DNA of 64,000 nt from Bacillota bacterium (GTDB taxonomy: Bacteria; Bacillota_C; Negativicutes; JAEYSJ01), in the NCBI GenBank assembly GCA_023434855.1, contig JAEYSJ010000073.1:1-64000 (forward strand), read 5' to 3'. Below are positions 1 to 8,279 of the stretch, piece after piece (position 1 is the stretch's first letter; each line of letters starts with the position of its first letter). Position numbers and translations under genes: made by a program. Below the pieces are notes generated by a model. It searched no databases and was not told the origin of the DNA. It worked only from the letters and a program-made list of their open reading frames with translations.

Positions 1-80
1 ATTGAAAAGGTATTCAAAGATAGGACTTTAGTCCTATTTAAAAACAAAAAAATTTTGGTCTAATTCTAACATTCAAAATA

Positions 81-116
81 AAGAAGGGACTTCCCCAAAA
101 AGGAGGTTCCTTCTTG
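81..116. terminator. Hairpin upstream of rep gene
   Basis: An imperfect inverted repeat (AAGAAGGGACTTCC opposite GGAGGTTCCTTCTT) sits just before the ribosome site of the Rep gene. It could terminate transcription entering from the left or be a replicon control hairpin. Seen by eye only. Confidence 0.4.
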
Positions 117-135
117 AATGTTAGGAGGAACCAAA

Positions 136-846
136 ATGTCCAGACCCAGACTTGTATTCGTCGATAGAAAAGTAGTTGTATCAGGTGGTATGATTGAGGA
201 ATGGGTATACGAAATGCCATCAGTACGTGGCTTGTGCCCTAAAGCCAGACGTGGTCATTCATCTGAAAGTCAGAAAAAAAAGTGGGGAACCAAAAACAAA
301 AAGGAATCATTCCATCATTTTCTTCGGTTAGTATGTACCAATTTTGTTAAAACGAAAAGTCGTTTCATAACCTTAACATTCAAGGAAAATTTAACCGATG
401 TCGCTCAAGCCAATAAGAAATTTGAAAACTTCATAAAGCGCCTACGCCGAAAGTACGGTAATGGCTTTAAATATCTATCGTCAATCGAATTCCAAGAACG
501 TGGCGCGGTGCATTACCATATCATTAGCGATATTTGTTATGTAAAAAAGGAGGAACTAGAGAAAATCTGGGGACACGGTATTGCTGACGTCAGCTTCATA
601 AAAAGTGTAAAACATTCTGCCGTTTACGCAGGCAAATACATGCGGAAGGGCATTGCCGACGACCGCCTCAAAGGGAAAAAAGGCTACTGGACTTCGAAAA
701 ACCTTGTAAAGTCCGTTGAATTCCTCAACCAAAAAGCGGATGACTTTTTAAAAAGTCATCCGCGAAAAGAGCTATATACTGAAAAGAGTTATGAATCCGA
801 ATATAATGGGCGAGTTCTCTATCGAAAATTCTTCATCAATTCGTGA
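136..846 (+). CDS. Rolling-circle replication initiator (HUH endonuclease)
   Basis: A 236-residue Rep-like protein. The HUH metal motif is visible as HYH near residues 126-128, preceded by the strand FITLTF (about 77-82) that resembles Rep motif I, and followed by a tyrosine motif YAGKY (about 164-168) that would supply the nicking tyrosine. This family nicks a double-stranded origin and stays covalently bound to the 5' end. The start at 136 follows TTAGGAGG with good spacing; an upstream in-frame ATG at 118 has no ribosome site. The last 28 bases overlap the convergent gene at 819-1304. With the recombinase at 1748-2647 it suggests an integrated rolling-circle plasmid or phage-like element. 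Confidence 0.75.
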   Translation: MSRPRLVFVDRKVVVSGGMIEEWVYEMPSVRGLCPKARRGHSSESQKKKWGTKNKKESFHHFLRLVCTNFVKTKSRFITLTFKENLTDVAQANKKFENFIKRLRRKYGNGFKYLSSIEFQERGAVHYHIISDICYVKKEELEKIWGHGIADVSFIKSVKHSAVYAGKYMRKGIADDRLKGKKGYWTSKNLVKSVEFLNQKADDFLKSHPRKELYTEKSYESEYNGRVLYRKFFINS

Positions 847-1304
847 TAAGTTGCCCGCAGGTACGAGAACGAAATTTCCTTACGATAATAGACTTGCAGG
901 TATTTGGCAATCTGTCGCCAGCCTAAACCTTCTTTTTGTAACTTTTCAATAGTCGTCAGATGGCGTTCAATAAATTTGCGTAAAGGTGCTTTGCGTCTAT
1001 CCAAATCATTGTGAACTTTTCTTATCCTCATTTCCTCAATCCGTTCCAGTTCGGCAGGCAGTGGCTTTTTCTTCTGCCTGCTCTTGTATTCGGAAATAGC
1101 CAATAGCCATATTGAATAGTAAAAGACGGTCGGCAGAATTTTTAATTCCTCTCCCTTGGGTCGATAATTCTTTACCAGTGCCGATTTGTTTTCCTCAATC
1201 ATCAGCTTTTCGTCCAACGTTAGTTGGGCGAAATAATAAGGTAAGCCAGTTTGTTCGTCGGTAGAAAGTCGCGTTAGCGACTGAATAATAAGTGTAGTAT
1301 TCAT
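819..1304 (-). CDS. Hypothetical protein with HTH-like C-terminus
   Basis: A 161-residue protein that I do not recognise. It is rich in charged residues, and its last 45 residues (GWRQIAKYL, then SYLRATYHEL) look like a helix-turn-helix of the kind found in small plasmid or phage regulators. The ATG at 1304 follows TAGGAGG with eight-base spacing, so translation is credible. It converges on and overlaps the rep gene, which suggests it belongs to the same mobile module, possibly as copy-number or excision control. That role is inference. Confidence 0.5.
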   Translation of the reverse strand: MNTTLIIQSLTRLSTDEQTGLPYYFAQLTLDEKLMIEENKSALVKNYRPKGEELKILPTVFYYSIWLLAISEYKSRQKKKPLPAELERIEEMRIRKVHNDLDRRKAPLRKFIERHLTTIEKLQKEGLGWRQIAKYLQVYYRKEISFSYLRATYHELMKNFR

Positions 1305-1435
1305 AAAATTAATCCTCCTAACTGTGCATTTCTATGAATTGTAGCAAAAAGTTGACAGCACACCAAATCATAATGATAAGCACGGAAGAGGATTTATTTG
1401 GGTCAGCAACAGCAAGGAGTTTGCCACAAGACAAA

Positions 1436-1464
1436 GCCTCTTTAGGTAGCAGACCTAAAGAGGC
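1436..1464. repeat. 12-bp perfect inverted repeat, candidate replication or recombination site
   Basis: Twelve-base arms (GCCTCTTTAGGT at 1436-1447, ACCTAAAGAGGC at 1453-1464) flank a 5-base loop. There is no U-run on either side, so it is a poor terminator. It lies in the 400-base noncoding gap between the Rep module and the recombinase, where a double-strand origin or a recombination site could sit. Confidence 0.45.
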
Positions 1465-1747
1465 GTAGGGGAACGGGGAGGCAAACAATTTTTGTGTAAA
1501 CAGTGTGTTTAAATTGGAAATTGGCGCAGCCGATTGGTATAGTTTAATAGAATACATTTGTCAAAAAAAATGAAGCTGGTTGTTTAAATAAATGAAGCTG
1601 GAGAAGTATAGTAATCCAAGTATTTAACAGTTGGGGAGCCGACACGAAAAAGGCAAGATGCCGAAGGCTTCAACACAACTTAATACAGGAGGGTAGCAAC
1701 CTCGCAAAAAAAAGATGCTTTGGGTTAAGAAAGAGGGGGTGGGGGCA

Positions 1748-2647
1748 ATGAGGGGAAATACCAGATGGCAGGTTAATCAATCATTAGATGCACTTGATAC
1801 CTTTGGAACATCGAAACACGAAATTAAACTTTCTCTACGGGAAAGTGGTATCAAGGACTGGCACGAAATTGGGCAGTCAACAGGCATTTTTCATTCTCGC
1901 ACAAAAGACAGTTATCGGGATGCAATCCTGCAATTTTGTAACTGGGTAAAAGGCGAATATGGCATAAAAGATATAACCAAGCTGGACGCAAGTCACGCCG
2001 AAGCGTGGCTTGAAAAAAAAGTGTTCGCAGACGGCATCGCCCTGCGAACCTTCAACGTCTACGCCAGTTCCTTGGAAAAGTTCAGTGTTGGATTAGAACA
2101 ATTAACAGGCAAAGAATATAACTGGTCGACAAATATTAATAAAATGCGGGAAATCGCTCACAACGTTTGCGGTAATGAACATATAGACAGGGCTTTTAAA
2201 AATCCAATGGCGGTCATTCAGGCAATCACGCCACAATTCCGCATTTATGCGGAAATACAATATCAGTGTGGTTGCCGAATTAATGAGCTTCATACCCTGC
2301 GAATAGATGAAAACGGACAATGCTGGGTCACGGGAAAAGGCAATTACACAAGGGAGGTCTTTCCTTCCGAGAATCTAAAAAGCCAAGTGACAACCCATAT
2401 TGCTGAAAGCGGTATGGGTTTATGCACAAAATCAGAGCAAGACGAATACCGTAATGTGATTAAAACCGCTTGCCTTCAAGCAGGCGAACACTACAGCGGT
2501 TCGCATTCCTTCCGTCATAATTTTTCGCAGGAGAAATTTAGTTCCTGCCTTGCCGAAGGCAAAGGCTATCATAGAAGTTTGCAGGAAACAAGCGAAGCAC
2601 TCGGGCATCACAGGGAAGATGTGGTAAAAATATATTATCTTAAGTGA
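1748..2647 (+). CDS. Tyrosine recombinase / site-specific integrase
   Basis: A 299-residue tyrosine recombinase. Catalytic residues are recognisable: Arg in CGCRINEL (about 177), His and Arg in SHSFRH (about 253 and 256), the second His in LGHHRED (about 287) and the nucleophile in IYY near the C-terminus (about 296-297). The N-terminal half contains a SAM-like core-binding region. An ATG at 1715 is in frame, but the ATG at 1748 has a purine-rich G-run just upstream and is preferred. It is probably the integrase of the small mobile element that also carries Rep; no att duplication was identified. Confidence 0.8.
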   Translation: MRGNTRWQVNQSLDALDTFGTSKHEIKLSLRESGIKDWHEIGQSTGIFHSRTKDSYRDAILQFCNWVKGEYGIKDITKLDASHAEAWLEKKVFADGIALRTFNVYASSLEKFSVGLEQLTGKEYNWSTNINKMREIAHNVCGNEHIDRAFKNPMAVIQAITPQFRIYAEIQYQCGCRINELHTLRIDENGQCWVTGKGNYTREVFPSENLKSQVTTHIAESGMGLCTKSEQDEYRNVIKTACLQAGEHYSGSHSFRHNFSQEKFSSCLAEGKGYHRSLQETSEALGHHREDVVKIYYLK

Positions 2648-2666
2648 TAGTATTTTTACTGTTATC

Positions 2667-3305
2667 TCACCAAAATTTAAACCGTGATAAAAATGAGCAT
2701 TTTTTTGTTTCTTTCCCGTCACGAATTGCCCGTATCAAAAGCTTGTCATGACGGTTTAATATTTTCTCAAACCGATTTTCATTTTCATCAGGACAATGCT
2801 TGCAAGCAGGAAAAGCTAACATTTCACTAGAATGATAGCTTTTCTCATTACTTTGACGTTCTTCTTCATGTTTATCACAGGCGAACAAGTATCTCTTAAA
2901 CAGCCAGCCCATTGTCGCTCCGTAGGAAGTCGCGCCAATAAGGTGGACGTAATAGTCGCTGAATGGGCGAATATCAATGTATCGACCTTCAATGGTAGAG
3001 GTAAATATTGTTTCGGAGAGAATCCAGAAAAATAGGCTGGCACAGATTGCTTTTAAAAACAAGTAATCGCGGCCCAAGAGGATAAGGGAGTAATAAAAGA
3101 CTACCCCGAAAAAGCCGCCGATTATGAAGTTGTTTATTAGCCCGATAAATTCATGGGGTCTGTTCATGGTAACGATAAGGCTAATAAGCTGGTATACACT
3201 GTATTTACCGATGCCATATGAAACCAGACCTCGCGTTATTACTTCACCCGCTATTGTTGATATTGCTCCGAGGACACCTGCTATCAATGGTTTATCATAT
3301 TTCAA
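2667..3305 (-). CDS. Integral membrane protein, paralogue of the next gene
   Basis: A 212-residue protein of unknown function with about four hydrophobic segments (near residues 7-29, 53-78, 83-105 and 120-142) followed by a charged cytoplasmic tail of about 60 residues containing CKHC. The core shares layout with the protein encoded at 3327-3779, including a conserved GRDY-(F/L) segment after the second hydrophobic stretch. The two genes are tandem, 21 bp apart, and probably cotranscribed. Its 3' end lies close to the convergent integrase gene. No enzyme motif is visible. Confidence 0.55.
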   Translation of the reverse strand: MKYDKPLIAGVLGAISTIAGEVITRGLVSYGIGKYSVYQLISLIVTMNRPHEFIGLINNFIIGGFFGVVFYYSLILLGRDYLFLKAICASLFFWILSETIFTSTIEGRYIDIRPFSDYYVHLIGATSYGATMGWLFKRYLFACDKHEEERQSNEKSYHSSEMLAFPACKHCPDENENRFEKILNRHDKLLIRAIRDGKETKKCSFLSRFKFW

Positions 3306-3326
3306 AATATCTTCATCCTTTTCTCA

Positions 3327-3779
3327 TTACTTTGCCGCATGCTCCTCAAACCAAACTAAGCTCAAAGACATAACCGCACCCCATGTTGCTGATATAAAAA
3401 GATAGGAAGCAACGCTAATCCATGAGAGATTAAAAAATAATGGGACTTTAAGTAGAGAGCCAATTCCAAACACTATAGACCAGATGAACGCTCCAAATGT
3501 TGCTCCTTTAAATACAAAATAATCTCTTCCAATCAGTGGAAATATATATGCGAATGAAATACCTATCAATGCAGCGTGACCAAGGTGAATCACTTCAGAA
3601 ATAAATTGTTCTCCAATAGTATTAGGGACATATCCTAAATAAATCATAGCTGAAATGTCAAAAAATCTTGAAGAAGCAAAACCAAGTGAAAACAATATTT
3701 GATTAATAATTGTCATCGCAATTCCGCCAATAACGCCCGCCATGTAACCTCTTACAAATGTATCTCTCAAGCATATCAC
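3327..3779 (-). CDS. Small integral membrane protein
   Basis: A 150-residue protein with four predicted membrane segments (near residues 12-34, 62-85, 89-111 and 119-143). It resembles the downstream paralogue at 2667-3305 but lacks the charged tail. The N-terminal glycine-rich segment (GYMAGVIGGIA) is similar to small Firmicute membrane proteins of unknown function. The start is assigned at the ATG at 3779 without a strong ribosome site. It probably heads a two-gene unit. Confidence 0.55.
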   Translation of the reverse strand: MICLRDTFVRGYMAGVIGGIAMTIINQILFSLGFASSRFFDISAMIYLGYVPNTIGEQFISEVIHLGHAALIGISFAYIFPLIGRDYFVFKGATFGAFIWSIVFGIGSLLKVPLFFNLSWISVASYLFISATWGAVMSLSLVWFEEHAAK

Positions 3780-3936
3780 CTATTTCTATCTTTTTTATAT
3801 TATTTGCATCTGGTACAGATTTCAATCGTTAACGATTATTGCTATGCAAATATTTACCACAAGAATCGTGATTAGCACCAGGCCAAAACCCAACGGCAAC
3901 GCAGTTCGTTGCTTCCTTAAAAAAAACCTTGACAGT

Positions 3937-4110
3937 CGTCTAACATCTATTATGTAAAAGCGTTAAGAAAATGGCGTAAAAATTGCCGATTTGAGCTTTG
4001 GCTAATGTATTTCATTTCATGAATGCAATTTTTATGACGTTTTCTGGGAGCGACTGGGATTAAGAAGGCCCCCCCTTCTTTACAGTTTACATAATAGATA
4101 TTATCGGACG
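3937..4110. mobile_element. MITE-like element with about 22-bp terminal inverted repeats
   Basis: The ends match as inverted repeats: ATCTATTATGTAAA at the left (ending 3958) and TTTACATAATAGAT at the right (starting 4086), with CGTC / GACG at the outer termini. Inside is a second imperfect inverted pair (GTAAAAATTGC and GCAATTTTTATGAC) and a GAAGG-CCCC-CCTTC hairpin. There is no gene inside. The structure fits a miniature transposable element; the mobilising transposase is unknown and I saw no second copy in the window. The rest of the gap from 3780 holds only A/T-rich sequence. Confidence 0.5.
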
Positions 4111-4139
4111 TAAAAAATATACTTACTATCTATTTGTTC

Positions 4140-4275
4140 AGCCACACAAATATACTCCCATTAACGACACAAAAATACTCTTATTCATCAATATCAATTT
4201 GCGACATAGTAATACTTTCATTAATGAGCGACACCAAGACACTCTTGTTGAGCAGCACAAAGATATTAAGCCATG
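4140..4275. repeat. Degenerate direct repeats, possible insertion-sequence end
   Basis: Read on the minus strand, GAGTATTT-TGTGTCG-like units recur about four times with variable spacing (near 4144, 4164, 4201 and 4227). Multiple short terminal repeats of this kind occur at the ends of some insertion sequences. No transposase is present, so this may be a remnant. An open frame across this stretch is not credible as a gene. Confidence 0.3.
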
Positions 4276-4374
4276 GGAATGTTTTATCCCTTGGCTTACT
4301 TGTCTATCAAGCTAAAATTTATGACTTCCATAAATATTCCAATCATAGAATAACCTCTAATTAATAGTTCAATG

Positions 4375-5115
4375 CTATATTTCTCCTATTGTTACTATGC
4401 TAAGAAATCTATGTTTTTCGGAAGTTACATCGACAAGAACAAAATCCAATTTACCTCCTAGAGGTAAATTAACAATTATATCGCCTGTTTCTCCCCCTTT
4501 TGCGACAAGAGGACCAGAAACTGATCCGACATGAATTTCTACTGTTTTGATATCATGCATTTTAGATACATCCCAGTGGAGTGTCGTTGATCTTGTCGCG
4601 TCCGATACTCTTGCAGGATTCGGGTTGCCGAAAAAGCGCAGGTTCAGATTGCCTGAATGGTTGGCAATTGCCTACTGGACCCAGCGCCCCTTAATTGTTG
4701 GTTCGGTGTAAGTCCACTGTCCATATGAGGAAGATAATATATCATTGGCTTCATGGAAACTTGCGGGATCACCATAAGAGCTGCCCTTTTCGTGCCAATG
4801 CCATGAAATACCTGGCGGCAATCCAGTATATTTTCGAGTTCCAACTGGTGAAAATGCGGTTTCAAACAAATCATAGCCGGGAGTTACTACCGCAAGCATA
4901 GGCTCTCCCTGATTATTTTTCGTATTGCCTAGAGTATCTGTGACCCAGAATTGAATACCGCGAAGACCTCTATCTGTAAGCAGTTGGATTACATCTTGAA
5001 AATATTGATTGATTGCCGGTGTTACCGTCTGACTTGTATTCCCCTCTCCTAAAAATATTCGATTAGGAGGAATGGCAAAGTCATTGTGAAACTGAGAAGA
5101 CTCATCATTTTCCAT
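4375..5115 (-). pseudogene. Hypothetical protein interrupted by an in-frame TAG
   Basis: The reading frame from the ATG at 5115 runs 147 codons to TAG at 4672-4674, then continues open in the same frame for a further 99 codons to the stop at 4375. The sequence after the TAG (about 37 codons before the next ATG) looks like normal protein (AIANHSGNLNLRFFG), so this is probably one gene of about 246 residues with a nonsense mutation, or a read-through amber. The function is not recognised; the first half has a GRGIQFW-like core and many aromatic residues. A GGAG precedes the start. Confidence 0.55.
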
Positions 5116-5284
5116 TGCTCCGACTACTAGATCAAGATCTTTATATATTCATTTACCATTTTTCTAAAATCCCTCACTTACCTTAAAATACGCAGGATTC
5201 CTTAGTCTGTTCTTTTAACTTTGATTTTGGAACAGACAAAATTTAATCGTCAAAAATTTCGGGGGTTTGCGCATAGAACCCTTA

Positions 5285-5305
5285 ACTGAAAAATCAATTT
5301 TCAGT
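5285..5305 (-). terminator. Hairpin downstream of isochorismatase-like gene
   Basis: ACTGAAAA / TTTTCAGT arms, 60 bases past the stop of the gene ending at 5363. The U-tract is weak. A second 8-bp inverted repeat (GTCTGTTC / GAACAGAC) lies at 5205-5237. The gap 5116-5362 holds nothing else I can support. Confidence 0.4.
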
Positions 5306-5362
5306 ACAGCCCCTTTTGATTCAAAGTTTATGCCAAATTTTTATAGTACTTTTAAGTGGGCT

Positions 5363-6067
5363 CTATTTTATATAGTTCTTAAAAAACTCATCATTCGACA
5401 TTGTTACTCCGAAATGTGGCATAATGTATTTTTTAATATAGCTATCTTGACAATCTTCGAATGCCGCAACATCATCGTCAAGTAGGATCACTTTGTACCC
5501 TCGATCATAAGCGTCGCGAATTAGCGACTCAACGCATACATGGGTTGCAAAACCAGCCACCCCAATCGTCGTATAGCCTCCAGCCCTCAACAGTTGCTCC
5601 AGATTACTCCCAACAAAAGGGCTTACGCCCACTCGCCCCCGAGCAACATAGTCACCTTCCTTGGGAGCAGTCGCCGGATAAAATTCCGCCCCAAAACTCC
5701 CCTCTTCAAACCGCTTTTTAGTCTTGGCGTAATAATTTATGCCAATTGGATCGGAGGCGATTTCAGGATGTCCAATAGAATAGCTAAGTGGAGCATAAAT
5801 AAGCTTTATTCCGACTTCCCGGGCTTTATTGACTAATTCAACAGATTTTTCCATCACTTTTTTCTTTTCTAGCTGATTCTTAATCAACGGATTCAAATCT
5901 CCTTTAGGATCCAACCAGATATTTTGGAATTCGACCATAACAATCGCTATTTTATCTTTAGGTACTTTTGTGATAATCTCCTCTGGAGTAGCTGCTTCAG
6001 CAAATCCACTCCATAATGCACAAATAATTAGAGTGAAAGATATTACTAGCAAATTTTTCATAGACAT
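5363..6067 (-). CDS. Secreted isochorismatase-family cysteine hydrolase
   Basis: A 234-residue isochorismatase-fold protein with an N-terminal signal peptide (hydrophobic core about 6-20, cleavage after AEA near residue 26), so it is exported, which is unusual for the family. The nucleophile cysteine is present in THVCVESL (about 178). At the positions of the usual catalytic Asp and Lys it appears to have Glu (VEFQN, about 46) and Arg (about 143), so activity is uncertain. The start at 6067 follows TAGGAGGT with good spacing; the longer frame to 6145 lacks one. It lies downstream of the MerR regulator on the same strand and may be cotranscribed. Substrate unknown. Confidence 0.7.
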   Translation of the reverse strand: MSMKNLLVISFTLIICALWSGFAEAATPEEIITKVPKDKIAIVMVEFQNIWLDPKGDLNPLIKNQLEKKKVMEKSVELVNKAREVGIKLIYAPLSYSIGHPEIASDPIGINYYAKTKKRFEEGSFGAEFYPATAPKEGDYVARGRVGVSPFVGSNLEQLLRAGGYTTIGVAGFATHVCVESLIRDAYDRGYKVILLDDDVAAFEDCQDSYIKKYIMPHFGVTMSNDEFFKNYIK

Positions 6068-6168
6068 GTATTGACCTCCTAATAATTTAAATATATATAT
6101 GATTAACAGTATCTCGCTTAAAATACCTCTACTTGTCAGCACCAAAGAATAAGATGATCAAGTAATTC

Positions 6169-6531
6169 TTATTCTTTGATCACAATAGATTGATTCAAAC
6201 GTTCAATTTTTGCATTTAAACGATCTACTACTTTTTGCATTTCTATGATACGCTCTGTTAATTGGTCTCGCTGCTTAACCAGCAATTCCTTTCTTGCTTC
6301 TTTTGTTGCATCACCTTGTTGGAATAGAGGGACATATTCAATTAGTACCTCTATTGGCATTCCTACGTCTCTCATACATTTTATAAACTCTACCCATCGA
6401 CAATCTTTTTCCGAATAATCACGAATACCACTCTTGGTACGTGTAACATTAGGTAGCACCCCAATTCGTTCATAATAACGCAGAGTAGTTGGTGAAATAT
6501 CAAATTTTTTACTAACCTCAGTAATAGTCAT
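6169..6531 (-). CDS. MerR-family transcriptional regulator
   Basis: A 120-residue regulator. Residues 1-70 form the MerR winged helix (TITEVSKKFDISPTTLRYYE, then GIRDYSEKD), and residues 80-118 form a dimerising coiled coil. There are no cysteines placed for metal sensing, so it is closer to the AdhR/YhdM group than to metal regulators. The ATG follows AGGAGC. The 20-bp palindrome at 6579-6598 in its own promoter fits the usual MerR arrangement and implies autoregulation. The likely target is this gene and the isochorismatase-like gene downstream. Confidence 0.8.
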   Translation of the reverse strand: MTITEVSKKFDISPTTLRYYERIGVLPNVTRTKSGIRDYSEKDCRWVEFIKCMRDVGMPIEVLIEYVPLFQQGDATKEARKELLVKQRDQLTERIIEMQKVVDRLNAKIERLNQSIVIKE

Positions 6532-6578
6532 TTTTCTGCTCCTAATATAGTCTCATTGCCTATTGATTTTAGAGTAAC

Positions 6579-6598
6579 ACTTATAGTTAACTATAAGT
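6579..6598 (-). promoter_or_regulatory. MerR operator within the merR promoter
   Basis: A perfect 20-bp palindrome, ACTTATAGTTAACTATAAGT. On the minus strand it lies between TTGACT and a TTACTC-like -10, giving the long spacer typical of MerR-activated promoters. It is about 50 bp upstream of the MerR gene start. Confidence 0.7.
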
Positions 6599-6737
6599 CA
6601 AGAAAAATTTTTTGTCCAAAAAACAGCACTTTTGAGAAAATACCACCTTTAGACTGGCAACAAAAATAAAAAGTCTGCTAAAAGCAAATTCAGACCCTTA
6701 CAACCTTTTGTACAGTCTTAACGTGCTTTATATTCCG

Positions 6738-6826
6738 TTTCGTGAGGCGACCGTATTTCTGTATGTATTTCACGAAAAAGTATGCACCCTTCAACGAAAA
6801 ATTCGCGTAAACCACGTCTACGCGAA
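6738..6826. repeat. Two neighbouring inverted repeats in a gene-free stretch
   Basis: TTTCGTGA (6738-6745) pairs with TCACGAAA (6770-6777), and TTCGCGTA (6802-6809) pairs with TACGCGAA (6819-6826). They lie in the 560-base gap between the MerR gene and the glycosidase. Neither has a U-run. The pattern could be a recombinase or transposon end. Nothing else is evident in 6600-7095. Confidence 0.35.
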
Positions 6827-7095
6827 CATAAAACACAGTTATTAATAATTCCAAAAACCAGCAAACCCTTGTAAATCAAGCTACTGTATAGCCGTAGTGG
6901 CTTTTAATGACTTATCAAAATTTTTAACATGAGAGAAAAAATTAAGCAATTTTTTTTACAGGATTTTCCCATATTATATCAAAAATTATATCTATATTAG
7001 AACCAAAATGTGGAAAGAAGGCGATTTACATTAATGCCATTAGCCGGGTCATCATCAAAGTAAAAAAAGGCTCATTTCTGACATTTTCAATCTTT

Positions 7096-8190
7096 ATGGC
7101 AATGACTACCCTGCTCCTGACGATTTTCCCCAGCTCAACTCACGCCCAGGATATAGTAGTTGGCGTCTGTTTTGTGCATCCGCTCCAATTCAGCGAACAA
7201 GAGCAGGAAACGCGGTTGGCCGAACTCCAGTCCCTGGGCGTGCATGTCATCCGCTTTGGCATGTATGCGGAAGACGAAGACAAGAACATCACTTTCATAA
7301 AGCGGGCGTATGCTCACAATATCTCGTCGGATATCATCCTTCATGGGCTTTACAATCCCAATGCGCCGCAGCGGCCCTACCGACCAAAGGAGTTTCCAGG
7401 CATGTGGGCCGGTTCACCCATGTCCTCTCTTGATCCCGACAGATCGTCCCAATACTTTCAGGACCTGGTGAATAAATTGGAAAGCGGTGGGATCGTGCTG
7501 GCAGGAATTGAGTTGGAGAACGAGATCAACATGGCTGGGAATAATCCGGACTTCAGCCTGCCTGGTGAAGGGCGCGTGCTCGGCCAGGCCGACCTCGAAC
7601 ACGATCCCGAAGGCCAGCAGGTAGCAAAAGGCTATCTGCAATATCTGAAGGTTCTCGCTGCGCTAAAACAGGTACGCGACAACTCAAAACTCAATAAGCG
7701 CACGCCATTGCTGCCAACAAGTCTCGTCGACATTGAGCAGGAAGGGCCGTGGCCAACACCGAAAAACTATGATGGCGTCAGCCTTGGTGCAACGCTGGCC
7801 TTCATGCGTGCTAACGGCCTCGATGATCTCGTCGATGCCTATAATTTGCATACCTATCCTTGGGCCGACGGCCCTGGCAACCAGGCTTCGGCAATCCATC
7901 GCATGCGGCGATTGCGTGGGCTGGTTGAGCCAATCTGCAGGCTTGGCAGCAAGCCCTGCTGGATTACGGAGTGGGGCTTCAGCTATGCGACCAAAACCGA
8001 CTCTCCAGCTGAAGACAAAGATCATGCCCTGTTAGTGAAGGAGATGCTGGGCGACTTTCGCCAACTGGCACAGGAGGGACGGATTGCAGTGCTGATCTAT
8101 TACTCCTGGATCGGCGACACGCAGTTTGACGTAAACCGTGGTGGCGGCCCCACCGAGGCAGGAAAGCTTGTTATCCTCCCAATGCAATAA
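7096..8190 (+). CDS. Exported TIM-barrel glycoside hydrolase (clan GH-A-like)
   Basis: A protein of about 364 residues with an exported N-terminus (hydrophobic stretch ending in THAQ near residue 18). Two glutamates fit clan GH-A: the acid/base in ELENEIN (about Glu143) and the nucleophile in CWITEWGF (about Glu292). HTYPW (about 252) is typical of sugar-binding loops. The start is uncertain: the ATG at 7096 gives a signal peptide without basic residues, while the frame continues open upstream with basic residues but no ATG, GTG or TTG, so an unusual start or a damaged 5' end is possible. By eye it is richer in G+C than its left neighbours. The substrate is unknown. Confidence 0.65.
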   Translation: MAMTTLLLTIFPSSTHAQDIVVGVCFVHPLQFSEQEQETRLAELQSLGVHVIRFGMYAEDEDKNITFIKRAYAHNISSDIILHGLYNPNAPQRPYRPKEFPGMWAGSPMSSLDPDRSSQYFQDLVNKLESGGIVLAGIELENEINMAGNNPDFSLPGEGRVLGQADLEHDPEGQQVAKGYLQYLKVLAALKQVRDNSKLNKRTPLLPTSLVDIEQEGPWPTPKNYDGVSLGATLAFMRANGLDDLVDAYNLHTYPWADGPGNQASAIHRMRRLRGLVEPICRLGSKPCWITEWGFSYATKTDSPAEDKDHALLVKEMLGDFRQLAQEGRIAVLIYYSWIGDTQFDVNRGGGPTEAGKLVILPMQ

Positions 8191-8279
8191 TGGAGATCGC
8201 TATGAGATCGATATCAGCGACATACATATACTTCCTAGGCTCCCGCGAGAGTACCTTTAAACCTGGAGGGAAAAAGGTT

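Noticed and set aside
1318..1557. 79-codon minus-strand open frame
   Set aside because: It contains the perfect hairpin at 1436-1464, has no ribosome site and has an implausible composition; treated as noncoding.
3937..4110. Integron attC site
   Set aside because: The left end contains RYYYAAC (GTCTAAC) but the right end lacks the matching GTTRRRY box, and the recombinase in the window is not of the IntI type.
4134..4364. 76-codon plus-strand open frame
   Set aside because: It is made of low-complexity Ser/Thr/Leu codons from the degenerate repeats and has no ribosome site.
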